A stretch of DNA of 43,559 nt from Alistipes sp. (GTDB lineage: Bacteria > Bacteroidota > Bacteroidia > Bacteroidales > Rikenellaceae), in contig JAGBWD010000027.1 of NCBI GenBank assembly GCA_017629985.1, forward strand, positions 1 to 43,559, read 5' to 3'. A program made the position numbers and the translations under genes. This document shows, piece after piece, positions 9,275 through 18,200 of the stretch. Positions within the stretch are counted from its first letter, which is position 1. Each line of letters begins with the position of its first letter. The notes under the pieces are model-generated. The model was not told where the DNA came from. It saw only the letters and a program-made list of their open reading frames with translations, and made no database searches.

Positions 9275-9319
9275 ATAAATGAGATAGGGTCACTTCAAAA
9301 GTGACCCTATCTCATTTAT
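9275..9319. terminator. Bidirectional terminator between convergent genes
   Basis: A perfect 21-bp stem (9275-9295 with 9299-9319) has a 3-nt loop. It ends the 7602-9263 gene on the plus strand and the four-gene envelope operon on the minus strand. Confidence 0.92.
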
Positions 9320-9337
9320 CTATCGCTCAATGGTGTG

Positions 9338-10609
9338 CTAATCGCAATTCCACTCTCTTGTGCCATCCTCGTAGAATATAGGACGGTCGCTTATCGCCTT
9401 TGCTGCGAGGTAACTCTCATATAGGCAGATACCATTTGAACTCTCATCAGCGAGGTAGTAGGCTATCACCGAGGCGTGTCGCTTTGTGGTATGTATCATT
9501 GCTGTTACCCTCTCCATATACTCGCCTCGCCAACGTGGATTATTCGATGGGTTACCACCACGCTTGCGTGATTTGCCCGCGAGAGAGCTGTTTATAGGTG
9601 CTGTTAGAGCAACATATACACCATTAGCATCGCACCACTCTAGTAGCTCATCACAAACATAGCCTGCGGTAAATCGTATAGCTCTTACGCCCGAGCTGTA
9701 CGCCTCTGCAAGCTCCTTTGTAGTAGCTAGTGGTGACATCTCGTGCCATGATATATCTTCGGCTCTATTATTTACGTAAAACTTCCCATCCTTGTACTCT
9801 AGCTGTCGCAAGGCCACGTCAAGATCATAAAACTCTACATCACGCCCGGCGATGCGATTCTTTAGGCGTAGCGATATCTGCGATGGCGACTCTCTGCTCC
9901 AGAGTATGCTGTCGGGTACAGGCGCTCCAAAACGCATGGTATCCACGCCATACATTCCTAGTTCTACGTCACGATGACCCCCCGAAAGACGTAGGGTGTC
10001 GTTGAGGAATAACTCGTAGTATATGCGCGATGTCTTTGCTCCTAGAGTCTCATTCTTCATCACTGCGCTGAAGTCGATATTCACGACACCTCCCATGCCG
10101 ATATTTGTGCGCCATGCAACATCTCGAATGCGAACGCGAGGTTGTGAGATAATGTAGACAATGGGTTGTGAGGCACCGCGTGTGAAGCACTCTATATCTT
10201 TCACCTCATCGTTATTCATCAGGCGAAGCTCCACGCTGTTTTTATCCTCGCGACATAGCTTTGTGATGTTTATCTCCCTTGCCACATGGCCATTTGTTGA
10301 GTCCCCAGCGAGCTTACCATTTATATATATAGAATATGGCGCTGCGCAACCCTCGATGCGAACGAACACCTGACGCTCCAGCCATGAGAAGGGAAATGTA
10401 AACTCACCATGTAGCTTACCCTCCACATCCTGCCACTCCTTGACAATCTGCACATAGCGGTTAGGCGTAATCTTCGAATGAGCATCCGCGGCCGTAGGGT
10501 ATGGCATTAGTGGCGTGCGATAGCTCTCCACTGCGAGGTTTTGAGCGTATGTCGCGCTGCTAAAGAGTATGCCACAAATTATGGCTATATATAGTCTTAA
10601 TGATGTCAT
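9338..10609 (-). CDS. Truncated glycoside hydrolase family 2-like protein, probably non-catalytic
   Basis: 423 residues with a signal peptide (cleavage after about residue 22, ATYA-Q), hence periplasmic or secreted. The layout follows GH2: a sugar-binding jelly roll (about 45-150, with RIEGCAAPYSIYINGKLAG), an Ig-like sandwich (about 155-265), and the start of a TIM barrel (TKELAEAYSSGVRAIRFTAG and RHASVIAYYLADES). The last motif lines up with the GH2 acid/base segment (WSLGNES), so the Glu is present. The protein ends about 25 residues later, before the region that would carry the nucleophile Glu, and complete GH2 enzymes are about 600-1000 residues. It lies 17 nt after the OstA-like gene, so it is the last gene of the envelope operon. 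A carbohydrate-binding or structural role is more likely than hydrolysis. Confidence 0.72.
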   Translation of the reverse strand: MTSLRLYIAIICGILFSSATYAQNLAVESYRTPLMPYPTAADAHSKITPNRYVQIVKEWQDVEGKLHGEFTFPFSWLERQVFVRIEGCAAPYSIYINGKLAGDSTNGHVAREINITKLCREDKNSVELRLMNNDEVKDIECFTRGASQPIVYIISQPRVRIRDVAWRTNIGMGGVVNIDFSAVMKNETLGAKTSRIYYELFLNDTLRLSGGHRDVELGMYGVDTMRFGAPVPDSILWSRESPSQISLRLKNRIAGRDVEFYDLDVALRQLEYKDGKFYVNNRAEDISWHEMSPLATTKELAEAYSSGVRAIRFTAGYVCDELLEWCDANGVYVALTAPINSSLAGKSRKRGGNPSNNPRWRGEYMERVTAMIHTTKRHASVIAYYLADESSNGICLYESYLAAKAISDRPIFYEDGTREWNCD

Positions 10610-10626
10610 AATCTGCTAATCTTTGC

Positions 10627-13422
10627 TTATCGTGCATTATATGAGGTACGTGTGTTTCTCCACTCTATAACCTCTGGCGTTAGCTCATCCACACGATCCT
10701 CCCATACTCCATTCTCCACCAATCTACGGCGGTCATAATTTATACGCTCGGTGATTTTGAAGCGAGGCTTCTGCTTTGCTGCCACCTCCTCGCGGCGTGA
10801 GCTACGTATCTCTCTATCAAATACCGAGTCGCGTGCAGGGCGGCGCTCTCCATACCACTTGAAATCCTTGAGGTTACGATCCTGTGTCTCGGGAATCATA
10901 TCCATAGGGTAGATGACGTATGTAGGGTTCTGCTTATACGCAATCTTATCAATCTGGCTATCTGCGAGGTAGAAGGTTATCGAGGCACTCTCAATATACA
11001 TCAATCCAGTAACCTCGGGGTTATCCTCCTCCTGCATGTAGTAGATGGTTTGAGCATTACCGATAACATCGTTACGCGACACAACGCCATCGGTGAATGT
11101 GGCTACCATATCCTTACCTTTCACCTGGTTGTAGTACATTGTGTCAATCTCCATCGCCATTATAGGATTACCCATGAAGTGGCTCTTGGTAATACGTTGT
11201 CTCTCGGTGTGTATAGCCATAGAGTCAGAGACTATCTGGTTATCCTCGTTCCATAGCACAGGGTCTATATACAGACGAATTATGGAGTCGGTATTGAGCA
11301 ATACTAGCGAGTCACATACTAGCTGCGAGTCACTTCTATACATCTTCACCTTGCGGTAGGCCTTAATCATCTTATAGGTGCTATCCTCGGGGAATGGCTT
11401 TGCGAGGATAGAGTCACGGCGTGTGGAGTCTTGCGCAAGGGTGTCGCGTCCCAGGCTATCCATACCGAGACTATCACCCATTGCTCTCTGCTCACGCAAC
11501 GAGTCACGCTTTGTGGTGTCTGCCTCGAGGCTATCTATTGTATACTCTGGGCCTTTATATACCTTGCCACGTCTCAACGCTCGAGCCTTTGCCTTATCAA
11601 TCTTTCGTCTATATCGCTCATCGGCCTTCTGCTTTATGCGTGCTAGGCGCTCCGCCTCCTCATCTGCTAGCTTTGAGCTTCTCGCGATACGCTCTGCGAT
11701 GATTGTATCTATCTTTATACGTAGCAGTGAGTCGTTAATCTCCTTTATGGAGTCACGTTTAGCCTGCTCTATAGCCTTCAACGAGTCGCGAATGGTGCGC
11801 TTTGCACTACGTATAGAGTCACGCACACGGCGCTTCTCCAACTTTGCCCTGTAGCGTAGCTGCTTTGGGGTAAGCACCTTCACACTATCCGCAGCTAGGG
11901 TATCGATGAGTGAGTCTGTTGTCGATAATTTTACAGAGTCACGATTGTCGTTGTCGTTGTTGCTGTCACCCTGATTTGCCTCATCACCCTCTCTTTTGGC
12001 TGGTTCTCCACCCTGTGGATTAACCTCCACATTGCGATTTTGCACCTCTGGGGCTACCTCTCTAGTTGCCGTATCACGTTTAGCAGGGGCAGCTACCTCG
12101 CGGCCACTATTGCGTTTCTGGCGCTCGATGTTATCAGTGCCATTATCTCTATTTTCGCGTCTTCCTCTTTTTGTTGATGAGTTAGCATCCATATCCTTAT
12201 TTGTGGCCTCGGCCATCGCATCTGTAGCTAGGCTCTCCGCTGCCGCCGCTGCCATACCTACCTCCTCGGAACCCCTCTCTGGTGCTACCTCCTCATCGAC
12301 ATCCTCTACACCGGCCATCGTAGTACTATCTACCTGCGCACTTCTCTCCTCACGTGTAGCTCTCTCACCACCCCTTCTTGTAGTATCCTGCGTATTGGGA
12401 GCAGGTGCTGGTACAGCGATGGTGTATAGCCACAAGGTATCTGCTGTAAGGTATAGCGAGTCGGGCTGCTCGGGGTCGTAGTTAATCATCGAGGGACGGC
12501 GTGTGAATAGGGCATTGCCTGGCTCATCCCACCACTCGCCATAGTCCGAAAAGCCTAGAACCTTCTGTGTGGTGTCATCCATCTGTATATTTCTACGACC
12601 AATGATATGACCCTCGGTGCGGTAATACTCTATGGTATCGCTCCATATCTCACGCTCTGGCGATAGAACATAGGCATCGCGTGTGAGGTGGTGTAGGTCA
12701 CGGGCCTTGGTATATGTTCCAGCATTGGCATATAGATACTCGTCATTGTTGTTCCAGATGTTGGTATTTGTGAAGTATTGAGCATCCTCGGTCTGTGTGT
12801 TAAATATCACCGAGTCGCCAGTCATAAGATATGACTCATCTCGCATCTCCACCTTATCTACAGCAATAAGATTGTGAGTCTTGGTGTTGTAATATCCGCG
12901 CTTTGCCTCTAGGAGGTTTGCGCCCTTCTCCACATAACAACCATTAGAGAAGTAGCCGATGTTATCGGCAGTGTTGAAGGTGCAGTTGTATGAGTACATC
13001 ACAGCGTCGCCATCCACAACCTTTACCAGGTCAGAGTAGAGCGTTGCGGTGCTATTATCGCGGTTGTACTCTGCGCGGTCGCCATAGGCGTAGGTCTGAT
13101 TTTGATTGATAAGCACGTTGCCAAAACACTCAAAACTCTGGTTTGAGTAACGAATGGCGCTATCTGCCAAAATCACGGTGCCGTTATGGTGTGCTGCAAA
13201 GTTACCTACAAGGATAAATATTGTAGAGTCACCCTTATCCACAAGGTAGCTGTCATCGGCAGTCATATCTACCATGCGTCTCTCCCCACTCTTTTTTTGT
13301 GGGGCTGCAAAGAGTGATTCGCTATCTATAATATGACGATATGTACGTCCACTAGCTGCATAAAATAACGCACCAACGAGTAGCGTGAAGATGATAATGG
13401 GTGTTATAATCTTATGACGCAT
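10627..13422 (-). CDS. OstA/LptA-like LPS transport protein with a long charged central region
   Basis: 931 residues with an N-terminal signal or anchor (about 5-24). Residues 45-340 form repeated beta strands of the OstA/LptA jelly roll, such as ADSAIRYSNQSFECFGNVLI and YSDLVKVVDGDAVMYSYNC; this fold carries LPS across the periplasm. A second similar block (about 690-850, VCDSLVLLNTDSIIRLYIDP and GKDMVATFTDGVVSRNDVIG) follows. Between them lie a low-complexity segment (about 345-490, rich in A, E, R, N and D) and a basic, coiled-coil-like segment with many RDS triplets (about 500-670). Two nucleotides separate it from the upstream SurA-like gene, so translation is probably coupled. Bacteroidetes OstA-like proteins often have long C-terminal extensions; the insert here is unusually long. 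Confidence 0.82.
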   Translation of the reverse strand: MRHKIITPIIIFTLLVGALFYAASGRTYRHIIDSESLFAAPQKKSGERRMVDMTADDSYLVDKGDSTIFILVGNFAAHHNGTVILADSAIRYSNQSFECFGNVLINQNQTYAYGDRAEYNRDNSTATLYSDLVKVVDGDAVMYSYNCTFNTADNIGYFSNGCYVEKGANLLEAKRGYYNTKTHNLIAVDKVEMRDESYLMTGDSVIFNTQTEDAQYFTNTNIWNNNDEYLYANAGTYTKARDLHHLTRDAYVLSPEREIWSDTIEYYRTEGHIIGRRNIQMDDTTQKVLGFSDYGEWWDEPGNALFTRRPSMINYDPEQPDSLYLTADTLWLYTIAVPAPAPNTQDTTRRGGERATREERSAQVDSTTMAGVEDVDEEVAPERGSEEVGMAAAAAESLATDAMAEATNKDMDANSSTKRGRRENRDNGTDNIERQKRNSGREVAAPAKRDTATREVAPEVQNRNVEVNPQGGEPAKREGDEANQGDSNNDNDNRDSVKLSTTDSLIDTLAADSVKVLTPKQLRYRAKLEKRRVRDSIRSAKRTIRDSLKAIEQAKRDSIKEINDSLLRIKIDTIIAERIARSSKLADEEAERLARIKQKADERYRRKIDKAKARALRRGKVYKGPEYTIDSLEADTTKRDSLREQRAMGDSLGMDSLGRDTLAQDSTRRDSILAKPFPEDSTYKMIKAYRKVKMYRSDSQLVCDSLVLLNTDSIIRLYIDPVLWNEDNQIVSDSMAIHTERQRITKSHFMGNPIMAMEIDTMYYNQVKGKDMVATFTDGVVSRNDVIGNAQTIYYMQEEDNPEVTGLMYIESASITFYLADSQIDKIAYKQNPTYVIYPMDMIPETQDRNLKDFKWYGERRPARDSVFDREIRSSRREEVAAKQKPRFKITERINYDRRRLVENGVWEDRVDELTPEVIEWRNTRTSYNAR

Positions 13423-13424
13423 AG

Positions 13425-14867
13425 TTACTTAATCCAATTCTTATTCTCAAACTCATCGCTACGATATGCTGGGTCTATATAGACATACATAGACTTAATC
13501 TTATCGTCTAACCATGTGCGATATATCTTCTCCTGTTTCTGCTGTAGAGCCATCTCCTCGAGACGAATATAGTCATCGCTCAGTGATGCTACGTGTGCAG
13601 GGATAATCTCCACAAGTTTCACAATCTTACTCATCTGGTTACCCATCAAGTCTGTGGTCTGGAATGAGTTTGATATCTCACCCACCTTAAGGCGCATAAG
13701 TGCTGCGTAGTCATCGAGGGACTTACCACCCTGCGCACTGAAATCCTCCTTCAAGAAGCGTGTAGCTGTCATTCGCGCACCATCGTATACTCCCATGCGT
13801 GCCAAGATATCGCTATTAGATACTATACCTCCGTTATGCTTTGATGTGGCATCATCCGAGAACTGCAGTGCAGCGCTCTCAAAGCTTATAGAGTCACGGC
13901 GTATGAGGTTTGCTATGCTATCTAGTTGATTTGCTGGCTCCATAAGCTCATCGCGAGTAAACGTAGGACGCAGTAGGATATGGCGACAACGGTATACATC
14001 ACCCTTCTTCTCAATAAGCTCTATGATGTGGAATCCAAACTCGGTCTCTACAATCTCTGATATCTGTCCAGGCTTTAGCTTCTCCAACGCCTCGGCAAAA
14101 GGACGCACGTAGTATGATGATGGCATAGGCTCCATCTCACCACCATACATCGCAGAGCCATCTAGTGAGTACATGCGGGCAAGAACCGAGAACTTGGTCT
14201 TACCTGTAATAACACGCTCACGCATATCCAAAAGACGCTCCTTGGTACGCTGCTGTGCCTCCTTAAGCGATGTTGGGAACTTGGTGATATGGGCATATAC
14301 ATACTGCTCACCAATCACAGGAAGGCTATCCTTATCTACGCTGTTGTAGAATCGCTCCACCTCACCAGGCACCACAACCACCTTACCAACAATACTCTGC
14401 TTCATGGCCTGCGCATAAGCCTGCTCCTCGTAGCGCTGACGCAGCATCTCACGATATGTGTATATAGGCATATGCTCCTTTGCCTCAAGCTGTGCTATAC
14501 CTCCCTCCTCGGCAATAAGACTCTGCACATAGTTCTCTATGCGTGTTACAATCTCGCCATTGTTCACCTCTATAGAGTCTATGAGGGCCTGGTTATAGAG
14601 GAGCTTCTGCTCCATCAATGCCTCAAGAGATTCGTTGATGATATCTCTGTCGGAGGTATATCCCATCTGTCGGCGTTGTGCCGTTAGTGCCTCCGCATAC
14701 TCCAAAATTTCGGAGTGGAGAATTGCTGAACCTCCAACCACTGCCACAACCTTGTCGAGCATCACCTGTCGGCGCTCCTGCGCCTGAAGGGTCTCTGTGG
14801 TAAACATAAAAATCGTGGCAGCCATAGCCACAAACATAATCTTTCGTATCATAGTCTTAATCTTCAT
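13425..14867 (-). CDS. SurA-like periplasmic peptidyl-prolyl isomerase/chaperone
   Basis: 480 residues with an N-terminal signal peptide (about 1-29, ending TLQAQ). A SurA N-terminal domain follows (VMLDKVVAVVGGSAILHSEI, then ALMEQKLLYNQALID). Two parvulin-type rotamase domains come next: one around 180-285 (YGGEMEPMPSSYY, GQISEIVETEFGFHIIELIEK) and one starting RCRHILLRP (about 290-395, DDATSKHNGGIVSN). SurA escorts outer-membrane proteins through the periplasm. The frame extends to a TTG at 14873, but the ATG at 14867 (or 14852) is a better start. Using 14867 it overlaps the upstream lipoprotein gene by 11 nt, so the two are co-translated. The context with OstA supports outer-membrane biogenesis. 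Confidence 0.9.
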   Translation of the reverse strand: MKIKTMIRKIMFVAMAATIFMFTTETLQAQERRQVMLDKVVAVVGGSAILHSEILEYAEALTAQRRQMGYTSDRDIINESLEALMEQKLLYNQALIDSIEVNNGEIVTRIENYVQSLIAEEGGIAQLEAKEHMPIYTYREMLRQRYEEQAYAQAMKQSIVGKVVVVPGEVERFYNSVDKDSLPVIGEQYVYAHITKFPTSLKEAQQRTKERLLDMRERVITGKTKFSVLARMYSLDGSAMYGGEMEPMPSSYYVRPFAEALEKLKPGQISEIVETEFGFHIIELIEKKGDVYRCRHILLRPTFTRDELMEPANQLDSIANLIRRDSISFESAALQFSDDATSKHNGGIVSNSDILARMGVYDGARMTATRFLKEDFSAQGGKSLDDYAALMRLKVGEISNSFQTTDLMGNQMSKIVKLVEIIPAHVASLSDDYIRLEEMALQQKQEKIYRTWLDDKIKSMYVYIDPAYRSDEFENKNWIK

Positions 14868-15855
14868 TTTCAATATTTACATCAACCAGTGGAATATCCT
14901 CATCGATACTCTCTACAGCAGTAGAGATATCACTCGTATTACTCTTATCTTCGGGTATGAAGCCCATGCTCTCCATCAGTAGAGTATCAGCAACCGTTAC
15001 GCGACCGCTATGTATGCCTTCGCGTTTTAGCTCCATCTCATATTGCTTTACAATATCAGCGCGGCGCTCGGTGTATAGTCTTCGGCGTATATCATCCTCC
15101 ACACACTCTATAGGAGCTACCTCGCCCTTGTGTGCCACCTCGGTAATGATGAAGTAGAACGTAGCATCGTCAGATGTCATCTGCTGTACGCCACTCTTTG
15201 ACAAAAGAGAGGTGTATGTTTGTGATCGCTCTGTAGGAAGGTTACTCAAGAAGTCGGAGTAGGACACCCATGTCATAACATAATCCGATAGTAGGAGGTT
15301 ATGTTTCTCGGCTAATGCCTTAAGCTCCTCCGTGTCATGACTCTTGAGGATGCGCTTCAGCGTAGCAGTTAGAGTTGCTGTGTTTCGGAAGTTCTTGGGT
15401 GTTTTTACCACCACACCTCGCACCTTGTTGTGGTTGAGTTTAAAGGATGCGGAGTTTGCGCGGTAGTAAGCGACTAGTTGCTTCTCTGTTATCTCCACAT
15501 CTATCGATCTGTCGATGTAGTATTGGTCGAGCTGTCGCATTATTAGTGATTGGCGATAGCCCTCCACGAGGCGCTCAATCTCCTTCTCGTATGACGACAA
15601 CACCTGCTCTGCACGGTGAATCTTGAGTTTTCCCAACACCCAATTATCGACATACATGCGTGCAAAGGTGGTGCTATCCATACCATTCAAGCCAGCAGGC
15701 ATATCTCGTGCTATGTCGCTACGAAGTAGGGTGTGACCATCCACCGTAGCTACGATGTTCTGGTGGTCTACATCTGCCGATGTATCACCACTGTAGATGC
15801 ACGATACCGTCATGACCGATATGGCAAGGGCTAGTATGTAAAATAGTTTCTGCAT
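14857..15855 (-). CDS. Lipoprotein SurA-like chaperone (parvulin family), first gene of envelope operon
   Basis: 332 residues from the ATG at 15855. A signal with lipobox VSC (MQKLFYILALAISVMTVSC) predicts a lipid-anchored periplasmic protein. The body resembles a SurA/PpiD N-terminal helical region (IVATVDGHTLLRSDIARDMP, then helices rich in R, E, L and Y). A weak rotamase-like portion follows, without a clear HILL motif, so it may be a chaperone without isomerase activity. The frame is open to 15960, but a TATCTTTG box at 15866-15873 leaves only about 10 nt before the ATG at 15855, so the longer version is unlikely. It is followed by surA-like, ostA-like and GH2-like genes in one minus-strand operon. 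Confidence 0.82.
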   Translation of the reverse strand: MQKLFYILALAISVMTVSCIYSGDTSADVDHQNIVATVDGHTLLRSDIARDMPAGLNGMDSTTFARMYVDNWVLGKLKIHRAEQVLSSYEKEIERLVEGYRQSLIMRQLDQYYIDRSIDVEITEKQLVAYYRANSASFKLNHNKVRGVVVKTPKNFRNTATLTATLKRILKSHDTEELKALAEKHNLLLSDYVMTWVSYSDFLSNLPTERSQTYTSLLSKSGVQQMTSDDATFYFIITEVAHKGEVAPIECVEDDIRRRLYTERRADIVKQYEMELKREGIHSGRVTVADTLLMESMGFIPEDKSNTSDISTAVESIDEDIPLVDVNIENED

Positions 15856-15865
15856 AATCAACTTG

Positions 15866-15873
15866 CAAAGATA
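15866..15873 (-). promoter_or_regulatory. -7 box of the SurA/OstA operon, very short leader
   Basis: The minus strand reads TATCTTTG ten nucleotides before the ATG at 15855. With initiation about 6-7 nt downstream of the box, the mRNA leader would be only a few bases. No clean -33 TTTG is seen. Confidence 0.55.
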
Positions 15874-15987
15874 CATTTTTTTCCTTAAAAACGTACTATA
15901 ACACGAGATTATTGCAAAGCAATAGAGGAAAAATTGTGATTCTTGAGCGAGATGTGTCATGCCGAGTCCCGAAATATGCGAAAAGCA

Positions 15988-16034
15988 GGGGAGTTAGGAG
16001 GTTTAGACAAATGTCATAAACACCCTAACTCCCC
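15988..16034 (-). terminator. Long hairpin terminator of the nitroreductase gene
   Basis: An 11-bp GC-rich outer stem (15988-15998 with 16024-16034) encloses a second stem made of GTTTAGACA and TGTC/TAAAC segments. It lies 22 nt beyond the nitroreductase stop on the minus strand. Confidence 0.75.
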
Positions 16035-16055
16035 TAGATATTTAGAACAAAATCC

Positions 16056-16589
16056 TTACTCTATGAAGATGATTCGCTCTGGGCCCTCATACTCTGGAAG
16101 TGGCTTTGGCGTGTAGTCGGCATATCCTACACCAATCACAGACCATACGCGATAGTTTGCAGGAATCTCTGGAAATAGCTCCTTGACATAATCCTCGCTA
16201 CGCTGGCTATTAGGGTCATCCTGAAGAGTGCGGTAGTCGCCTACATGCACCCAGCATGATGCTAGACCCTCATCTACAAGGGCTAGCTGTAGATATGATG
16301 CCATGATGGTTGCATTTGTCTGCCACATTGGAGATGCCTCCTCATCACCAAGGATGATGATTGCTGCACCCGCCTCCTCGAGAAGGCTAGAGCCATAGTC
16401 GCGGAGCTTGCCAAGTTTCTGTGCGCGCTTAAGGTCGGTAACGGCCATAAGGCGTGTAGAGCGTGTGTTCTTTGACGATGGGGCGCGAAGTACTAGCTCC
16501 ATGGCACGCATAAGTTTCTCCTTTTCAACAGGTTGTCCTGTATATCGCCTTGTTGAACGGCGCTTCTTCATTACATCTTTAAATTCCAT
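16056..16589 (-). CDS. Nitroreductase family flavoprotein
   Basis: 177 residues matching the short nitroreductase fold (FMN-dependent NAD(P)H oxidoreductase). The N-terminal RRSTRRYTGQPV motif carries the Arg/Ser residues that bind FMN phosphate, APSSKNTR is the usual second FMN contact, and VIGVGYADYTPKPLPEY is the C-terminal family signature. The middle helix (NATIMASYLQLALVDEGLASCWVH) is the dimer interface typical of the family. The electron acceptor in the cell is unknown; such enzymes reduce nitroaromatics, quinones or enones. It is a single gene, divergent from the HAD phosphatase at 16681. A minus-strand TATTTTTG at 16626-16633 is a plausible -7 box. Confidence 0.92.
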   Translation of the reverse strand: MEFKDVMKKRRSTRRYTGQPVEKEKLMRAMELVLRAPSSKNTRSTRLMAVTDLKRAQKLGKLRDYGSSLLEEAGAAIIILGDEEASPMWQTNATIMASYLQLALVDEGLASCWVHVGDYRTLQDDPNSQRSEDYVKELFPEIPANYRVWSVIGVGYADYTPKPLPEYEGPERIIFIE

Positions 16590-16680
16590 ATTTAGCTGTT
16601 TTATAATATTTTTGCATTTACCTTACAAAAATAGTGATTTTTTTTGTATATTTACACCACTATTCAACAAAATTTCAATA

Positions 16681-17523
16681 ATGAAAGAGAAGATTACCGT
16701 AGCCTTGATATACGATTTCGATGGCACGCTAGCTCCTGGTAATATGCAGGAGTATGATTTTATCCCTGCAGTTGGTAAGAGTAACATGGAGTTTTGGCAC
16801 GAGGCAAATACCCTTGCCGAGGAGCAGGATGCCGATCAGGTGCTAACCTATATGGCGCGAATGCTTCAGGCTGCGCAGTCAAGGGGCCTGTCGTTGAGGC
16901 GAGAGGCTTTTCGTGAGTCGGGACGCAATGTGCAGTTTTATGCAGGTGTTAAGGAGTGGTTTAGGCGTATTAACGACTATGGCGCGGAGCGTGGTGTGAA
17001 TATCCTACACTATGTAAACTCTTCGGGCTTGAAGGAGATTATCGAAGGTACGGCTATTGCTCATGAGTTTAAGAATATCTACGCCTGCTCCTACCTCTAC
17101 AACGTAGATGGTATCGCCTATTGGCCTGCTGTGGCTGTAAACTATACCAATAAGACGCAGTTTATTTTTAAGATTAACAAGGGTGTGGAGTCGGTGTTCG
17201 ATACCAAGGATGTGAATCGTTTTATGGAGGAGTCGAAGCGCCCTGTGCCTTTCTCGCGCATGATATACTTTGGTGATGGAACAACAGATATCCCATGTAT
17301 GAAGTTGGTTAAGAATTTCGGTGGTCACTCCATTGCAGTATATAATCCCGAGGAGGAGGGACAACGCTCGGTGCTTAATGACCTAATCCGTGATAATCGC
17401 GTAAATCATGTGTGTCCTGCCGACTATTCTGAAGGCTCGGAGATAGATATAGTTGTTAAGACTATAATTGATAAGGTTGTTATGGATCAGCGTCTTGTGG
17501 AATTGGAGGTAGCACGTCAGTAA
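16681..17523 (+). CDS. HAD-superfamily phosphatase, phosphoserine-phosphatase-like
   Basis: 280 residues. HAD motif I is YDFDGTLAP with nucleophile D12 and acid/base D14, motif II is YVNSSG (about 120), and motif III/IV is MIYFGDGTTDIPCMKL (about 200). The cap between motifs I and II is helical (about 30-100). The fold resembles the SerB branch, but the substrate cannot be read from sequence. The open frame runs upstream to 16408, antisense to the nitroreductase gene; the ATG at 16681 is the sensible start because it begins with the normal strand leading to DFDGT. It lies 19 nt before rdgB on the same strand, so the two are probably co-transcribed. Confidence 0.88.
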   Translation: MKEKITVALIYDFDGTLAPGNMQEYDFIPAVGKSNMEFWHEANTLAEEQDADQVLTYMARMLQAAQSRGLSLRREAFRESGRNVQFYAGVKEWFRRINDYGAERGVNILHYVNSSGLKEIIEGTAIAHEFKNIYACSYLYNVDGIAYWPAVAVNYTNKTQFIFKINKGVESVFDTKDVNRFMEESKRPVPFSRMIYFGDGTTDIPCMKLVKNFGGHSIAVYNPEEEGQRSVLNDLIRDNRVNHVCPADYSEGSEIDIVVKTIIDKVVMDQRLVELEVARQ

Positions 17524-17542
17524 ATGGCTAAAAATTAAGGAT

Positions 17543-18124
17543 ATGAAGATAGTATTTGCTACAAATAATGCACATAAGCTCTCCGAGGTTAAGGCGGTGC
17601 TTGGCGATGGATATGAGCTTGTAACTCTTAAGGAGGTGGGGATTACGGAGGATATTCCCGAAACAGGTGATACTTTGGACGAAAATGCCTCTCTCAAGGC
17701 TCGCTATGTCTATGAGCGTACGGGTCTCGATTGTTTTGCTGATGATACAGGCTTGGAGGTTGAGGCGTTGGGTGGCGCGCCTGGTGTTCGTTCTGCTCGT
17801 TACGCCACTGATGGTCACGATTTTGCCGCAAATAATCGCAAGCTCCTTAAGGAGTTGGATGGTGTTACAAATCGTGAAGCCCGCTTCCGCACTGTTATCT
17901 CTCTTATCGTTGCTGGCGAGGAGATTCAGGTAGAGGGTGTTGTGAATGGTGTTATAGCATTATCAGAGTCGGGTAGTGAGGGCTTTGGTTATGACCCTCT
18001 CTTTATCCCAGAGGGTAAGGATGTGACCTTTGCCGAGATGAGTGCCGATGAGAAGAACTCTATCTCTCACCGAGGACGTGCCGTTGCCGAGTTGGTGAAG
18101 GTGCTACATAAGGTGTATAAGTAG
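17543..18124 (+). CDS. rdgB: Non-canonical purine NTP pyrophosphatase (RdgB/HAM1)
   Basis: This enzyme hydrolyses ITP, dITP and XTP to the monophosphates, cleaning the nucleotide pool. All family motifs are visible in 193 residues: FATNNAHKLSEV (5-16) for the triphosphate, TGDTLDENASLKARYV (40-55), FADDTGLEVEALGGAPGVRSARYA (68-91) with the metal-binding Asp pair, GYDPLFIPEG and the terminal SHRGRA. Length is standard. It probably shares a transcript with the HAD phosphatase and ends at the hairpin at 18143. Confidence 0.97.
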   Translation: MKIVFATNNAHKLSEVKAVLGDGYELVTLKEVGITEDIPETGDTLDENASLKARYVYERTGLDCFADDTGLEVEALGGAPGVRSARYATDGHDFAANNRKLLKELDGVTNREARFRTVISLIVAGEEIQVEGVVNGVIALSESGSEGFGYDPLFIPEGKDVTFAEMSADEKNSISHRGRAVAELVKVLHKVYK

Positions 18125-18142
18125 CTGGTTGCCCTAATAAGT

Positions 18143-18178
18143 AATAGGCCTGTTCAACCGAAGTTGAACGGGCCTATT
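18143..18178. terminator. Bidirectional terminator between rdgB and meaB
   Basis: A 16-bp stem (18143-18158 with 18163-18178, one G-T wobble) with a 4-nt loop sits between the convergent genes. T-rich sequence follows on the plus strand. Confidence 0.88.
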
Positions 18179-18200
18179 CTATTGTCAAAGGTTCTCGATT

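Noticed and set aside
11378-11854. Long antisense open frame over the OstA-like gene
   Set aside because: It arises from the codon pattern of the low-complexity RDS-rich region on the other strand; it has no promoter, no start context and a Ser/Arg-rich composition typical of shadows.
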